A stretch of 64,000 bases of DNA from assembly GCA_030813035.1 (NCBI GenBank), contig JAUSTV010000011.1; one strand, 5' to 3'. The translations under genes and the position numbers were made by a program. Shown piece by piece: positions 55,965-63,974 of this stretch; position 1 is the first letter of the stretch, and each line of letters begins with the position of its first letter. The notes below the pieces were generated by a model. The model saw only the letters and a list, made by a program, of their open reading frames with translations, was not told the origin of the DNA and did no database searches. Origin of the DNA: Bacillus_BA fengqiuensis. GTDB taxonomy: Bacteria > Bacillota > Bacilli > Bacillales > Bacillaceae_H.

Positions 55965-57467
55965 TTGGCTTGTAGAACTACACTTACAAGAACTTTTGAC
56001 AACCCGTTTCCGATACAGGATACGCTGTTAAGAGCTGACATTCTGGTAGATTTTGTAGGAGGAGCACCCTCCACCTGTGTTGATATAACAATCCAAAACA
56101 ACAGTACAGTTCCTATGGGGCAAACTGCACAATTGGATCAACTCCTTTTTAACTTAGCCGGATTTGATTCCGAGAGTAATACTCAGCTCACAGCAACCTT
56201 TCCTCCGGGAGTTAATTGGAGCTTTGAAACCAGTTCTGGGCCGCCTCCAGGAGGTTTTGACCATAACAGTGGAGGATGCGGACAGTACCAATACCTAGTC
56301 AATGCCAATTCGAATGCTGATCGTTTAGGTCCGGGAGAAAGTTTCACTTTCAGATTATGTTCCAATGTTGTGGGGCTACAATTTACGGAAAACACATTTT
56401 TACTGGCCCCAGTTTCATCGGGGGGACAGGATAGCGGCCGGGTTGCAGTAAGCTTCCAATCTTTAGGTCCAGGAGAAGGAGGCAGCGCATGTATTGCCGA
56501 TAACTTTGACTGCCGTCCGGTAACAACAGCACCACCAACAACGGCTCCGCCGACAACAGCACCACCAACAACAGCACCACCAACAACGGCTCCGCCGACA
56601 ACAGCACCACCAACAACAGCTCCGCCGGTATTACGCCCAGAATGCATTCGCACGATAAAGGTGTTTGACTGGATCGTTGATGTGAACCGCTATACGAACA
56701 AAGTGCCAATTCCACCATGTGTTGCAGTGGCCGAGGCAGTCGGAACGGGCAATGGAAAAACTACGGTCTTCCAATTGGATAACTTCCCGGTTATTCCTTT
56801 ATCCGAAACGGTTTATGTAGATGGAGCGGTTCGACGAAGAGGCATTGATTACACGGTCAATTATGCTACGGGAAGAATTACCTTTACTGATGCACCCTGT
56901 GCAGGTGAGGATATCACCGCTGATTACGAGTATGATTGTGTGGCCAATGCACGAAGACAAGGTTTAACCGTCACGTTCCAATGTACCGCACCAACTGTAC
57001 CGCCGTTTTTCCCGATCTTTCCTGCACCTGCTCCAAGTCCGGACTTCGGCTGTGAGGTAGTCAGCGTAACCAACGGTACCCCTGGAAGGATTACGGTCGT
57101 ATTTACGGCTGTGATACGTATTACCTTGCGTGCAAATGGTAGGATAATCCGAACATTCGATGTACCGGTCGAGTTTACGGACGAATTTGCCGTTTGTATC
57201 CCGGCGCCGCTTACAGCCGACAATGTCTTCTGCCGAATCACCCAAATTAATTGTTCAACAAATGCCAACCAAGTATTGGGCAACATGCTTTCGTTGAGTG
57301 TGGTCATTTGCAAGGAAGTTCAAGTTGAAGCTCAAGTCAAATTGGAAGTATTGGGCAGATTCTGTCAGCCTCGCAGCAACGATATCGTGCCTACTACTCC
57401 AGCTCCGCCTCAGTGCCCGCCGCTCACATTCCCGCCGCAATGTCCTGATATTTTTCCGCGTCATTAA
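55965..57467 (+). CDS. Mucin-like repeat protein, paralogue B (7 TTAPP units)
   Basis: The 500-residue product has three parts: an N-terminal beta-type domain (residues 1-185; CRTTLTRTFDNPFPIQDTLL, CVDITIQNNSTVPMGQTAQLDQLLFNLAGF, LGPGESFTFRLCSNVVGLQFTENTFLLAPVSSGG), a (TTAPP)7 array (about 187-221) and a C-terminal Cys-rich region shared with paralogues A and C. No signal peptide. The array offers 14 threonines for O-glycosylation, and a GT27-like transferase gene lies directly upstream in the same transcription unit. TTG 55965 after AAGGAAGTGAT is the likely start; an in-frame ATG six codons earlier has no site. Probably a spore-surface glycoprotein. Confidence 0.78.
   Translation: MACRTTLTRTFDNPFPIQDTLLRADILVDFVGGAPSTCVDITIQNNSTVPMGQTAQLDQLLFNLAGFDSESNTQLTATFPPGVNWSFETSSGPPPGGFDHNSGGCGQYQYLVNANSNADRLGPGESFTFRLCSNVVGLQFTENTFLLAPVSSGGQDSGRVAVSFQSLGPGEGGSACIADNFDCRPVTTAPPTTAPPTTAPPTTAPPTTAPPTTAPPTTAPPVLRPECIRTIKVFDWIVDVNRYTNKVPIPPCVAVAEAVGTGNGKTTVFQLDNFPVIPLSETVYVDGAVRRRGIDYTVNYATGRITFTDAPCAGEDITADYEYDCVANARRQGLTVTFQCTAPTVPPFFPIFPAPAPSPDFGCEVVSVTNGTPGRITVVFTAVIRITLRANGRIIRTFDVPVEFTDEFAVCIPAPLTADNVFCRITQINCSTNANQVLGNMLSLSVVICKEVQVEAQVKLEVLGRFCQPRSNDIVPTTPAPPQCPPLTFPPQCPDIFPRH
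56523..56627 (+). repeat. 15-bp tandem repeat coding (TTAPP)7
   Basis: Seven 15-base units with the form ACA ACN GCN CCN CCN, in two main versions (ACAACAGCACCACCA and ACAACGGCTCCGCCG) that do not alternate strictly here. The matching array at 60179-60328 has ten units. Confidence 0.92.
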
Positions 57468-57747
57468 CAAAAAGCAATAAACAGAACATGTGCTTTCGTT
57501 ATTTAATAGATAAATATAAAGGACCACTGCAGATACGGGATAAAACGCTCATTTAAAAATCCGGAAAGAGTTATACCTCTTTCCGGATTTTTTATGCCTG
57601 GCGTTCTTTTCACATTTCACCATTTCATTACATATACCTATAAGTCAGATGAAATGAAATTTGGATTCCTAATTTAAAGGGAAAAAGAGACCTTTTTATA
57701 TACATATACATAAGCTAGTTTATGGGAAGAAAGGAGGGGAAAAATTG

Positions 57748-57924
57748 ATGACGCCTGAAGAAATCAATAATTTATATAAACAATATCAAAATGAATATGC
57801 AAAAAAACGTTTAACTGCCAATAGTGGTGAGAAAAAGGAAGCCTCACCAACCCATTCTCAAAGTCCCGTTCCCAATACTAAAAGCGGCTGCGGCTGCGGC
57901 AAGCCAAGACTGCGAGCTAATTAA
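57748..57924 (+). CDS. Small hypothetical protein with C-terminal Cys-Gly motif (58 aa)
   Basis: An open frame from ATG 57748 with a strong site (AAGGAGGGG) codes 58 residues: MTPEEINNLYKQYQNEYAKK, then a Ser/Pro/Thr-rich middle, then SGCGCGKPRLRAN. The Cys-Gly-Cys-Gly end might bind metal or be cross-linked. It overlaps the open frame of the M67 peptidase by about 100 bases in another frame. It could be a separate spore protein, a substrate of that peptidase, or the true N-terminal part of it joined by frameshifting. Not recognised. Confidence 0.6.
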   Translation: MTPEEINNLYKQYQNEYAKKRLTANSGEKKEASPTHSQSPVPNTKSGCGCGKPRLRAN

Positions 57925-58333
57925 TTCTGTTTCAATAAGGGAAGCCATTTGGAACGAGATGATCCATCATTGCATCGAGCATTTACCGTTCGAAGCATGC
58001 GGGCTCTTATCAGGGAAAGAGGGGAAAATTGATACCCTTTGGAAAATGGATAATGTTGAACGAAGCGCCACCGCCTTTTCTATGGATGAGAAGCAAATAA
58101 GATGCATTTTTCGAATGATGGAAAAAAGAGAAGAAACGTTAACGGGGATCTATCATTCACATCCTACAGGGATTCCTTATCCCTCTGTAAATGATATAGT
58201 AAACCACCATTATCCGAAAGCTGCGTATTTTATCATCTCACTTGCTTATGAAAAACCTCTGGTTAAGTGTTACTCTATTCAAAATGGAAAAGTGACCCCC
58301 TTAACAGTACAAGTTATAAAGAGTGCAATATGA
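57824..58333 (+). CDS. M67-family (JAMM/MPN+) metallopeptidase
   Basis: The conserved part begins near VSIREAIWNEMIHHCIEHLPFEACGLLSGKEG and carries the JAMM motif: Glu in FEACGLLSG and HSHPTGIPYPSVND, which fits HxH-x7-SxxD. The catalytic set is complete, so isopeptidase or amidase activity is expected. The start is a problem: the frame opens at GTG 57824 but the first 30 or so codons (an alanine run over the GCGGCT repeats) look like a shadow of the 58-residue gene, and the only ATG inside (57959) cuts into the first conserved helix. Initiation at ATT 57920, coupled to the small gene's stop, or a +1 frameshift are options. Ends before a terminator. Confidence 0.75.
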   Translation: MVRKRKPHQPILKVPFPILKAAAAAASQDCELINSVSIREAIWNEMIHHCIEHLPFEACGLLSGKEGKIDTLWKMDNVERSATAFSMDEKQIRCIFRMMEKREETLTGIYHSHPTGIPYPSVNDIVNHHYPKAAYFIISLAYEKPLVKCYSIQNGKVTPLTVQVIKSAI

Positions 58334-58335
58334 CG

Positions 58336-58370
58336 AAAAGGGAGAGGAGAGTATGCGCCTCTCCCTTTTT
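58336..58370 (+). terminator. Terminator of the M67 gene
   Basis: AAAAGGGAGAGG and CCTCTCCCTTTT form a 12-bp perfect stem around ten bases, ending in T. It separates the peptidase transcript from the sigma-K promoter downstream. Between 58371 and 58543 I see no supported gene. Confidence 0.88.
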
Positions 58371-58543
58371 GCCTTTTAGGAAGAGAGCGAAAATAAGAAG
58401 CAACAGCAGCAAGAACATCCCTCTTACCTTCCAAAACGATACCTTGAAAAATGCATTCGTTATTTTCCTTTTTAAACCATGAAAAGAGAGAACCGAATGA
58501 ATACAATTGGATTTTTATCCAAGTTTGAGCAGGTAGCCTAGGT

Positions 58544-58570
58544 ACACTATTCAGCCTTTTACATACGATA
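58544..58570 (+). promoter_or_regulatory. Sigma-K type promoter of glycosyltransferase cassette 2
   Basis: AC (58544-58545), 16 bases, CATACGATA (58562-58570): identical in layout to the promoter of cassette 1. The promoter and about 125 bases of leader are conserved between the two cassettes almost base for base. Confidence 0.72.
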
Positions 58571-58701
58571 AAGTGACCAACTAAATCCAACAGAAAAGAA
58601 GCTGTCTTTATCAAAAAAGCATTATGAGCAGTTATTTGCAGAAAGTATCCCGTTCCATTTCAGGTATTAATAATACCAAATTAATGAGAGGGGTGGTCTA
58701 A

Positions 58702-59592
58702 TTGTCCACAGGTGAATTACCATTAGTTTCCATCATATTTCCAGTCAAGAATGAAGGTGAAAATGTAAAGAACACACTCGATTCGTTGTTCAGTGTTCAA
58801 ACAGATTATCCGTTTGAAGTTATAATTGCAGATGATTTTTCTGAAGATGGATGCTGTGATTTTCTCGTTGATTATCATCATGCGGATAACATCAAACTGG
58901 TTAAAACAGAAGGATTAGGTGCGGCCATGGCAAGGAATGTCGGGGCCGATCATGCAAAAGGGGACTATTTGATTTTTTGTGATGCCCACCTATTTTTTGA
59001 AGATCACTGGATTGATAGGATGATGGAACTAATTATCGAGGGAACAGCGGATGCAGTCAACCCGGGAATAGCGGATGCAGCTAATCAATTAAGTATCGGC
59101 TACGGTTATCATTGGAATCAGGATTTGGACCCTAAGTGGAACATTGAATATCGTTCCGAACCTTATCCTTCACCGTTGCTCGCCGGTGGATGTTTAGCCA
59201 TCACCAGACAGGCATTTTTTGATATTGGGGGTTTTGAGAGGGGGTTTCAAGTCTGGGGGCGTGAGGATGAGGAAATCTCCCTTAAACTTTGGCTATTCGG
59301 TTACAAATGCTATATTCAACCAAATGTAAAAGTATTGCACATTTTCCGCACCCACGATACACCATTCACGCTTACGTGGGAAAATGTTAATTTTAACACG
59401 ATGCAAATGGCCTACAGTCATTTTAATGAAAGCAGAATCCAAAAATGCAAGGAGCTTCTCAAACACTCGGACCCGGATAAAATTGACGGTTTAGTAAAGA
59501 AAGGCAATGTGCTAAAGCAGAGACAAGAATACTTTCAAAAAAGAAAGTACGATGATGATTGGTTTATGGAGAAATTTAAGATTGGATTTTAA
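58702..59592 (+). CDS. GT27/GT7-C-like glycosyltransferase (polypeptide GalNAc-transferase-like), copy 2
   Basis: The 296-residue product differs from copy 1 at roughly 15 positions, none in the DAH (94-96), AGGCLAI, WGREDEE or VLHIFR motifs, so both copies should be active. Changes cluster near residues 4-6, 56-59 and in solvent-facing positions. The same TTG start and GAGAGGGGTGG site are kept. It is followed 28 bases later by its own mucin-like gene. Retention of two intact copies suggests dosage or acceptor specialisation. Confidence 0.8.
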   Translation: MSTGELPLVSIIFPVKNEGENVKNTLDSLFSVQTDYPFEVIIADDFSEDGCCDFLVDYHHADNIKLVKTEGLGAAMARNVGADHAKGDYLIFCDAHLFFEDHWIDRMMELIIEGTADAVNPGIADAANQLSIGYGYHWNQDLDPKWNIEYRSEPYPSPLLAGGCLAITRQAFFDIGGFERGFQVWGREDEEISLKLWLFGYKCYIQPNVKVLHIFRTHDTPFTLTWENVNFNTMQMAYSHFNESRIQKCKELLKHSDPDKIDGLVKKGNVLKQRQEYFQKRKYDDDWFMEKFKIGF

Positions 59593-59620
59593 ATGATTAT
59601 GAATGAGGGAAGTGATTGAT

Positions 59621-61174
59621 TTGGCTTGTAGAACTACACTTACAAGAACTTTTGACAATCCGTTTCCGATATCGGATACGCTGTTAGAAGCTGTCATTCT
59701 GGTGGATTTTGTAGGAGGAGCACCCTCCACCTGTGTTGATATAACAATCCAAAACAACAGTACAGTTCCTATGGGGCAGACTGCACAATTGGATCAACTC
59801 CTTTTTAACTTAGCCGGATTTAATTCCGAGAGTAATACTCAGCTCACAGCAACCTTTCCTCCGGGAGTTAATTGGAGCTTTGAAACCAGTTCTGGGCCGC
59901 CTCCAGGAGGTTTTGACCATAACAGCGGAGGATGCGGACAGTACCAATACCTAGTCGAAGCCGATTCGAATGCTGATCGTCTAGGTCCGGGAGAAAGTTT
60001 CACTTTCAGATTATGTTCCAATGTTGTGGGGCTACAATTTACGGAAAACACATTTTTACTGGCCCCAGTTTCATCGGGGGGACAGGATAGCGGCCGGGTT
60101 GCAGTACACTTCCAATCTTTAGGTCCAGGAGAAGGAGGCAGCGCATGTATTGCCGATAACTTTGACTGCCGTCCGCTAACAACAGCACCACCAACAACGG
60201 CTCCGCCGACAACAGCACCGCCAACAACGGCTCCGCCGACAACAGCACCGCCAACAACGGCTCCGCCGACAACAGCACCACCAACAACGGCTCCGCCGAC
60301 AACAGCACCGCCAACAACGGCTCCGCCGGTATTACGCCCGGAATGCATCCGCACAATAAAGGTGTTTGACTGGATCGTTGATGTGAACCAATATACGAAT
60401 AAAGTGCCAATTCCGCCATGTGTTGTCGTGGCCGAGGCAGTCGGAAGGGGCAATGGAAAAACTACGGTCTTCCAATTGGATAACTTCCCTGTTATTCCTT
60501 TATCCGAAACGGTTTATGTAGATGATGTCGTTCAACGAAGAGGCATTGATTACACGGTCAATTACGCTACGGGAAGAATTACCTTTACGAATGCACCTGC
60601 GGCAGGTCACGCTATTACCGCTGATTACGAGTATGATTGTGTGGCCAATGCACGAAGACAAGGTTTAACCGTCACGTTCCAATGTACCGCACCAGATGTA
60701 CCGCCGTTTTTCCCGATCTTCCCTGCACCTGCTCCAAGTCCGGACTTCGGCTGTGAGGTAGTCAGCGTAACCAACGGCACCCCTGGAAGGATTACGGTCG
60801 TATTTACGGCTGTCATACGTATTACCTTACGTGCGAATGGTACGGTGATCCAAACATTCGATGTACCGGTCGAGTTTACGGACGAATTTGTCGTTTGTAT
60901 CCCGGCGCCGCTTACAGCCGACAATGTCTTCTGCCGAATCACCCAAATTAATTGTTCAACAAATGCCAACCAAGTATTGGGCAACATGCTTTCGTTGAGT
61001 GTGGTCATTTGTAAGGAAGTTCAAGTTGAGGCTCAAGTCAAATTGGAAGTAATGGGCAGATTCTGTCAGCCTCGCAGCAACGATATCGTGCCTACTACTC
61101 CGGCTCCGCCTCAGTGCCCGCCGCTCACATTCCCGCCGCAATGTCCTGACATTTTTCCGCGTCCGGAAATGTAA
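59621..61174 (+). CDS. Mucin-like repeat protein, paralogue C (10 TTAPP units)
   Basis: The 517-residue product has the same three-part plan as paralogue B: N-terminal beta domain, (TTAPP)10 array (about residues 187-236, 20 threonines) and Cys-rich C-terminal region. It is more diverged from A and B in the middle domain (VYVDDVVQRRGIDYTVNYAT, TNAPAAGHAITADYEYDC; the Cys of DAPCAGE is lost) and ends PRPEM, not PRH. No signal peptide. TTG 59621 follows GAGGGAAGTGAT. A strong terminator follows. Likely a late spore-surface glycoprotein made with the upstream transferase. Confidence 0.78.
   Translation: MACRTTLTRTFDNPFPISDTLLEAVILVDFVGGAPSTCVDITIQNNSTVPMGQTAQLDQLLFNLAGFNSESNTQLTATFPPGVNWSFETSSGPPPGGFDHNSGGCGQYQYLVEADSNADRLGPGESFTFRLCSNVVGLQFTENTFLLAPVSSGGQDSGRVAVHFQSLGPGEGGSACIADNFDCRPLTTAPPTTAPPTTAPPTTAPPTTAPPTTAPPTTAPPTTAPPTTAPPTTAPPVLRPECIRTIKVFDWIVDVNQYTNKVPIPPCVVVAEAVGRGNGKTTVFQLDNFPVIPLSETVYVDDVVQRRGIDYTVNYATGRITFTNAPAAGHAITADYEYDCVANARRQGLTVTFQCTAPDVPPFFPIFPAPAPSPDFGCEVVSVTNGTPGRITVVFTAVIRITLRANGTVIQTFDVPVEFTDEFVVCIPAPLTADNVFCRITQINCSTNANQVLGNMLSLSVVICKEVQVEAQVKLEVMGRFCQPRSNDIVPTTPAPPQCPPLTFPPQCPDIFPRPEM
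60179..60328 (+). repeat. 15-bp tandem repeat coding (TTAPP)10, with 30-bp higher-order period
   Basis: Ten 15-base units in which ACAACAGCACC-type and ACAACGGCTCC-type versions alternate regularly, giving a 30-base period. The regular order suggests expansion by two-unit steps, unlike the less regular array at 56523-56627. Confidence 0.92.
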
Positions 61175-61223
61175 AGCATAAAAGATAGAAGAGCTGTGAT
61201 GACAGCCAAATAAGCTTTTTATC

Positions 61224-61258
61224 AAAAACGGGGAGAAACATGTTTTCTCCCCGTTTTT
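61224..61258 (+). terminator. Terminator of glycosyltransferase cassette 2
   Basis: AAAAACGGGGAGAAAA and TTTTCTCCCCGTTTTT pair around a minimal centre, ending in T. It closes the spore-surface-like island. Confidence 0.88.
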
Positions 61259-61582
61259 CATTACAACAAAAATATCAACCTATCAATCATGGACAAGCTT
61301 ATCTTTTGCCATTAAATTTGAAACGGTGAGTCATCATTTATAAAATTTCTTCAAAAAAATCTTTCTGATTTCAAATAATGAAATTTTTAATAGTTGAGAA
61401 TTTTCTATTTATTTATAGTAGAAATAAGTTTTACTCGGAGGTGATCAAAAAGTCTGAATGTGCGAATGCCTGGCGATGTTGGTTAGGTATTTCGCCCCGA
61501 GTGTGAATGAACTTGGAAAAGGACGACGACACGTACAATGAAATGAAGAATAAACGAATGAAGAAGGATAGGGGGAATTGCC
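61259..61582 (+). other. Leader region of the HpaB-like gene with a possible short open frame
   Basis: About 320 A/T-rich bases. At 61437-61446 lies GGAGGTGATC, a full-length match to the 16S anti-Shine-Dalgarno end. It is followed by a 27-codon frame from ATG 61458 to TGA 61541 (MCECLAMLVRYFAPSVNELG, then KGRRHVQ), at a longer distance than usual. It could be a leader peptide. The site GGGGGAATTGCC serves the main gene. Confidence 0.35.
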
Positions 61583-63058
61583 ATGGGGATTCGCACAGGT
61601 GAACAGTACAGGAATGCGTTAAAATCCCGGAAGCCGGAAGTTTGGCTTGGAGGGAAATTGATTACAGATTTACTGAATGAGCCCGTCTTTAAACAGCCGA
61701 TTCAGGAAATCGCCAAGCTATATGATATGCAGCATGACCCGAAATATCAAGATAGAATTACCCATATTTGCGAAGAAAACGGAGAGCGCATCAATAACGC
61801 TTTTTTAGTACCAAAATCAGAAGAAGATTTAAAAGCACGCAGCGAGTTGTTCGAAGTATATGCAAGAGCCACGTTCGGCCTAATGGGCAGAACGCCCGAT
61901 TTCTTGAATGTCGTTGTCACATCGATGGCGAGCAACTCATGGTTTTTGGATAAATACAACCCGGAGTGGTCCAAAAATATCCGCAATTATTACCGTTATA
62001 TTCGTGACCATGACTTATTTTTAACCCACGCAATCATCAATCCGCAAAACGACCGAAGCAAAGCCTCTCATGAACAAAACGATATGTTTACACATTTAGG
62101 CACAGTGGAAGAGACACCGGAAGGACTCGTTGTAAGAGGAGCGAAAATGCTCGCTACTCTTGCGCCTATTACCGATGAGGTGATCGTCTATTCGTTCCCT
62201 GGTTTCCAGCCTGGAGATGAACGATATGCACTGGCGTTTGCCTTACCGATCGATACGCCGGGCCTAAGGATTTTATGCCGTGAACCGATGCAGGATGGCA
62301 CACGTTCTTTATTTGATCATCCGCTTGCATCACGGTTTGAAGAAATGGATGCGGTCTTGGTGTTTAACGATGTAGTTGTACCGTGGGATCGCGTCTTCCT
62401 TTATAACAATGTCGAAGCGGCAAACCTTCTTTATCCGAAAACGGGCATTGCTCAGCAGCCTGCCCACCAATCGGGGGTAAGAGGATGGGTAAAGCTCGCA
62501 TTTGCAACAGAGGTTGCTTGCCGCCTGGCGGATTCGATTGGTGTCGATACGTATTTGAATGTGCAGCATGAGCTCGGGGAACTCGTTCAATCTGTCGAGA
62601 CGATTCGCGCATTGCTGCGTGTGGCGGAATATGAATATGAAACGACAAGCAGCGGGGAAGTAAGACCGGCGCCGATTCCGCTTGAAACAATCCGGGGCAT
62701 GCTGCCGAAAATGTATCCGCGTGCGATTGAAGTGCTGCAGACCATTGGTGCAGGAGGATTGCTCATGTCACCGACAGGTGCGGATTTTGAAAATCCGGAG
62801 CTTCGCGGCGATTTTGATAAATATTATGCGGGACGCGCAGGTGTTTCCGGAGAAGAACGCGTTCGCCTGTTCAAATTAGCCTGGGATTTATGCGGAGAAG
62901 CGTTCGGACAGCGATTATTGCAGTATGAACGTTATTACACAGGAGACCCGATTCGCAAGCGGGCCATCTTCTATAATCAGTATAAACGAAGCCATTCATT
63001 CCCAATGGTCGATGAAGCATTGAATGTCGAGAATAGAGTGGAAAATAAGTCCGTTTAG
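61583..63058 (+). CDS. hpaB: 4-hydroxyphenylacetate 3-monooxygenase-type oxygenase (HpaB family)
   Basis: The 491-residue product is the large subunit of a two-component FADH2-dependent monooxygenase: MGIRTGEQYRNALKSRKPEVWLGGKLI at the start, FGLMGRTPDFLNVVVTSMA (about 100-118), THAIINPQNDRSK, LVVRGAKMLATLAPITDEVIVYS and PWDRVFLY are family blocks. It hydroxylates 4-hydroxyphenylacetate or a related phenol, with reduced flavin from a separate reductase (HpaC), which is not coded here. An IclR regulator follows, and the regulator's likely operators lie before the next gene past the window, so a catabolic cluster probably continues there. The exact substrate is not certain. Confidence 0.85.
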   Translation: MGIRTGEQYRNALKSRKPEVWLGGKLITDLLNEPVFKQPIQEIAKLYDMQHDPKYQDRITHICEENGERINNAFLVPKSEEDLKARSELFEVYARATFGLMGRTPDFLNVVVTSMASNSWFLDKYNPEWSKNIRNYYRYIRDHDLFLTHAIINPQNDRSKASHEQNDMFTHLGTVEETPEGLVVRGAKMLATLAPITDEVIVYSFPGFQPGDERYALAFALPIDTPGLRILCREPMQDGTRSLFDHPLASRFEEMDAVLVFNDVVVPWDRVFLYNNVEAANLLYPKTGIAQQPAHQSGVRGWVKLAFATEVACRLADSIGVDTYLNVQHELGELVQSVETIRALLRVAEYEYETTSSGEVRPAPIPLETIRGMLPKMYPRAIEVLQTIGAGGLLMSPTGADFENPELRGDFDKYYAGRAGVSGEERVRLFKLAWDLCGEAFGQRLLQYERYYTGDPIRKRAIFYNQYKRSHSFPMVDEALNVENRVENKSV

Positions 63059-63166
63059 TAAAATATAATTTTAGTTATAAAGAGAAAAAAGGATTTACTG
63101 AAGTGTTGTAGAAGTCTCTTATTCGGATTAGTTAAAAACTGAAGGTTGGTAAAGGGGGCTAAAGAC

Positions 63167-63916
63167 TTGATATCCTCTGTTCGTAAAATTGCTCAAATTC
63201 TTGATTGCTTTACCGCTGATGAACCAGTGTTAGGGAATCAGGAAATTGCAGAGAAGCTGGGAATGAATGTGAGTACCGTCCACCATTTTGTTCGTACGCT
63301 TTGTCAAGAAGGCATATTGATTCAAGATAGCCGCAAAAAATACAGGCTTGGGTGGAAATTGCTTGAGTGGAGCAATCATGTCATGCATCAACAAGATATC
63401 TATAGCGAAGCCATTCCGCTTGTCGAGGAGTTAGTGCGCAAATATAACGGAACGGTTCACATAGGGATGTTTGATGCGGGTGAAGTCCGATTCGTCTTAA
63501 GGGTCGCATCCAAAGAATCTGTCCCGGTCCCGACTTACATAGGGGCGCGAAAACCGGCTTATTGCACGAGTACAGGGAAAGTATTACTGTCTTTTAATCC
63601 ATCGTTTATTCAGCCGACTATTGCGAAAGGGCTGCTGCAGCGTGCTCCGAACACGATTACATGTGTGGAAAAGCTGAAAAAGGAATTAGAGGAAATCCGA
63701 AAAGCAGGATATTCCATCAGTAATAATGAGAACGAACTAGGATTATACGGGATTGCCGCACCGATTCAATCTTATACAGGCCAAACGATTGCTGCGTTAA
63801 ACATGGTTGGTCCCGTCTCTTATATGCAAGGATACCAGCGTCAGGAAATCATTCAACATGTCGTGAAGACCGCCCAGTTAATCTCAAAGGAATTGGGTTA
63901 TATTAATGCGATTTGA
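63167..63916 (+). CDS. IclR-family transcriptional regulator
   Basis: The 249-residue product has an N-terminal winged helix (ISSVRKIAQILDCFTADEPVLGNQEIAEKLGMNVSTVHHFVRTLCQEGILIQDSRKKYRLGWKLLEW) and the IclR effector domain (SEAIPLVEELVRKYNGTVHIGMF, IGARKPAYCTSTGKVLLSF, ISNNENELGLYGIAAPI). Such regulators often control aromatic compound degradation. I start at TTG 63167, 8 bases after AAAGGGGG; the open frame reaches seven codons further upstream. Two identical-type palindromes just downstream suggest that it controls the next gene, beyond the window. Confidence 0.92.
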   Translation: MISSVRKIAQILDCFTADEPVLGNQEIAEKLGMNVSTVHHFVRTLCQEGILIQDSRKKYRLGWKLLEWSNHVMHQQDIYSEAIPLVEELVRKYNGTVHIGMFDAGEVRFVLRVASKESVPVPTYIGARKPAYCTSTGKVLLSFNPSFIQPTIAKGLLQRAPNTITCVEKLKKELEEIRKAGYSISNNENELGLYGIAAPIQSYTGQTIAALNMVGPVSYMQGYQRQEIIQHVVKTAQLISKELGYINAI

Positions 63917-63927
63917 CAGCGCTTACA

Positions 63928-63940
63928 TGACATGATGTCA
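63928..63940. promoter_or_regulatory. Probable IclR operator 1
   Basis: TGACATGATGTCA is a perfect 6-1-6 inverted repeat starting 12 bases after the IclR stop codon. Its twin lies at 63962-63974. Confidence 0.72.
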
Positions 63941-63951
63941 ACTATTTTTAC

Positions 63952-63974
63952 TGTTATAACATGACATCATGTCA
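63952..63974 (+). promoter_or_regulatory. Extended -10 and probable IclR operator 2 of the next gene
   Basis: TGTTATAAC (63952-63960) is an extended -10. It is followed at once by TGACATCATGTCA (63962-63974), a perfect 6-1-6 inverted repeat with the same arms as operator 1. The -10 therefore lies between two operators whose centres are 34 bases apart. GAGGAGGAG at the end of the window is the ribosome binding site of a gene that starts outside it. Confidence 0.75.

Noticed and set aside
56183..56653. Long minus-strand frames reading (VVGGA)n opposite the TTAPP arrays, also at 59839-60453
   Set aside because: They arise from the antisense of the 15-base coding repeat, which lacks stops in all frames; there are no start signals, and the plus-strand frames fit a conserved domain layout.
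60179..60328. Possible CRISPR-like array of regular repeats
   Set aside because: Units are contiguous 15-base coding repeats without spacers, in frame inside a gene.
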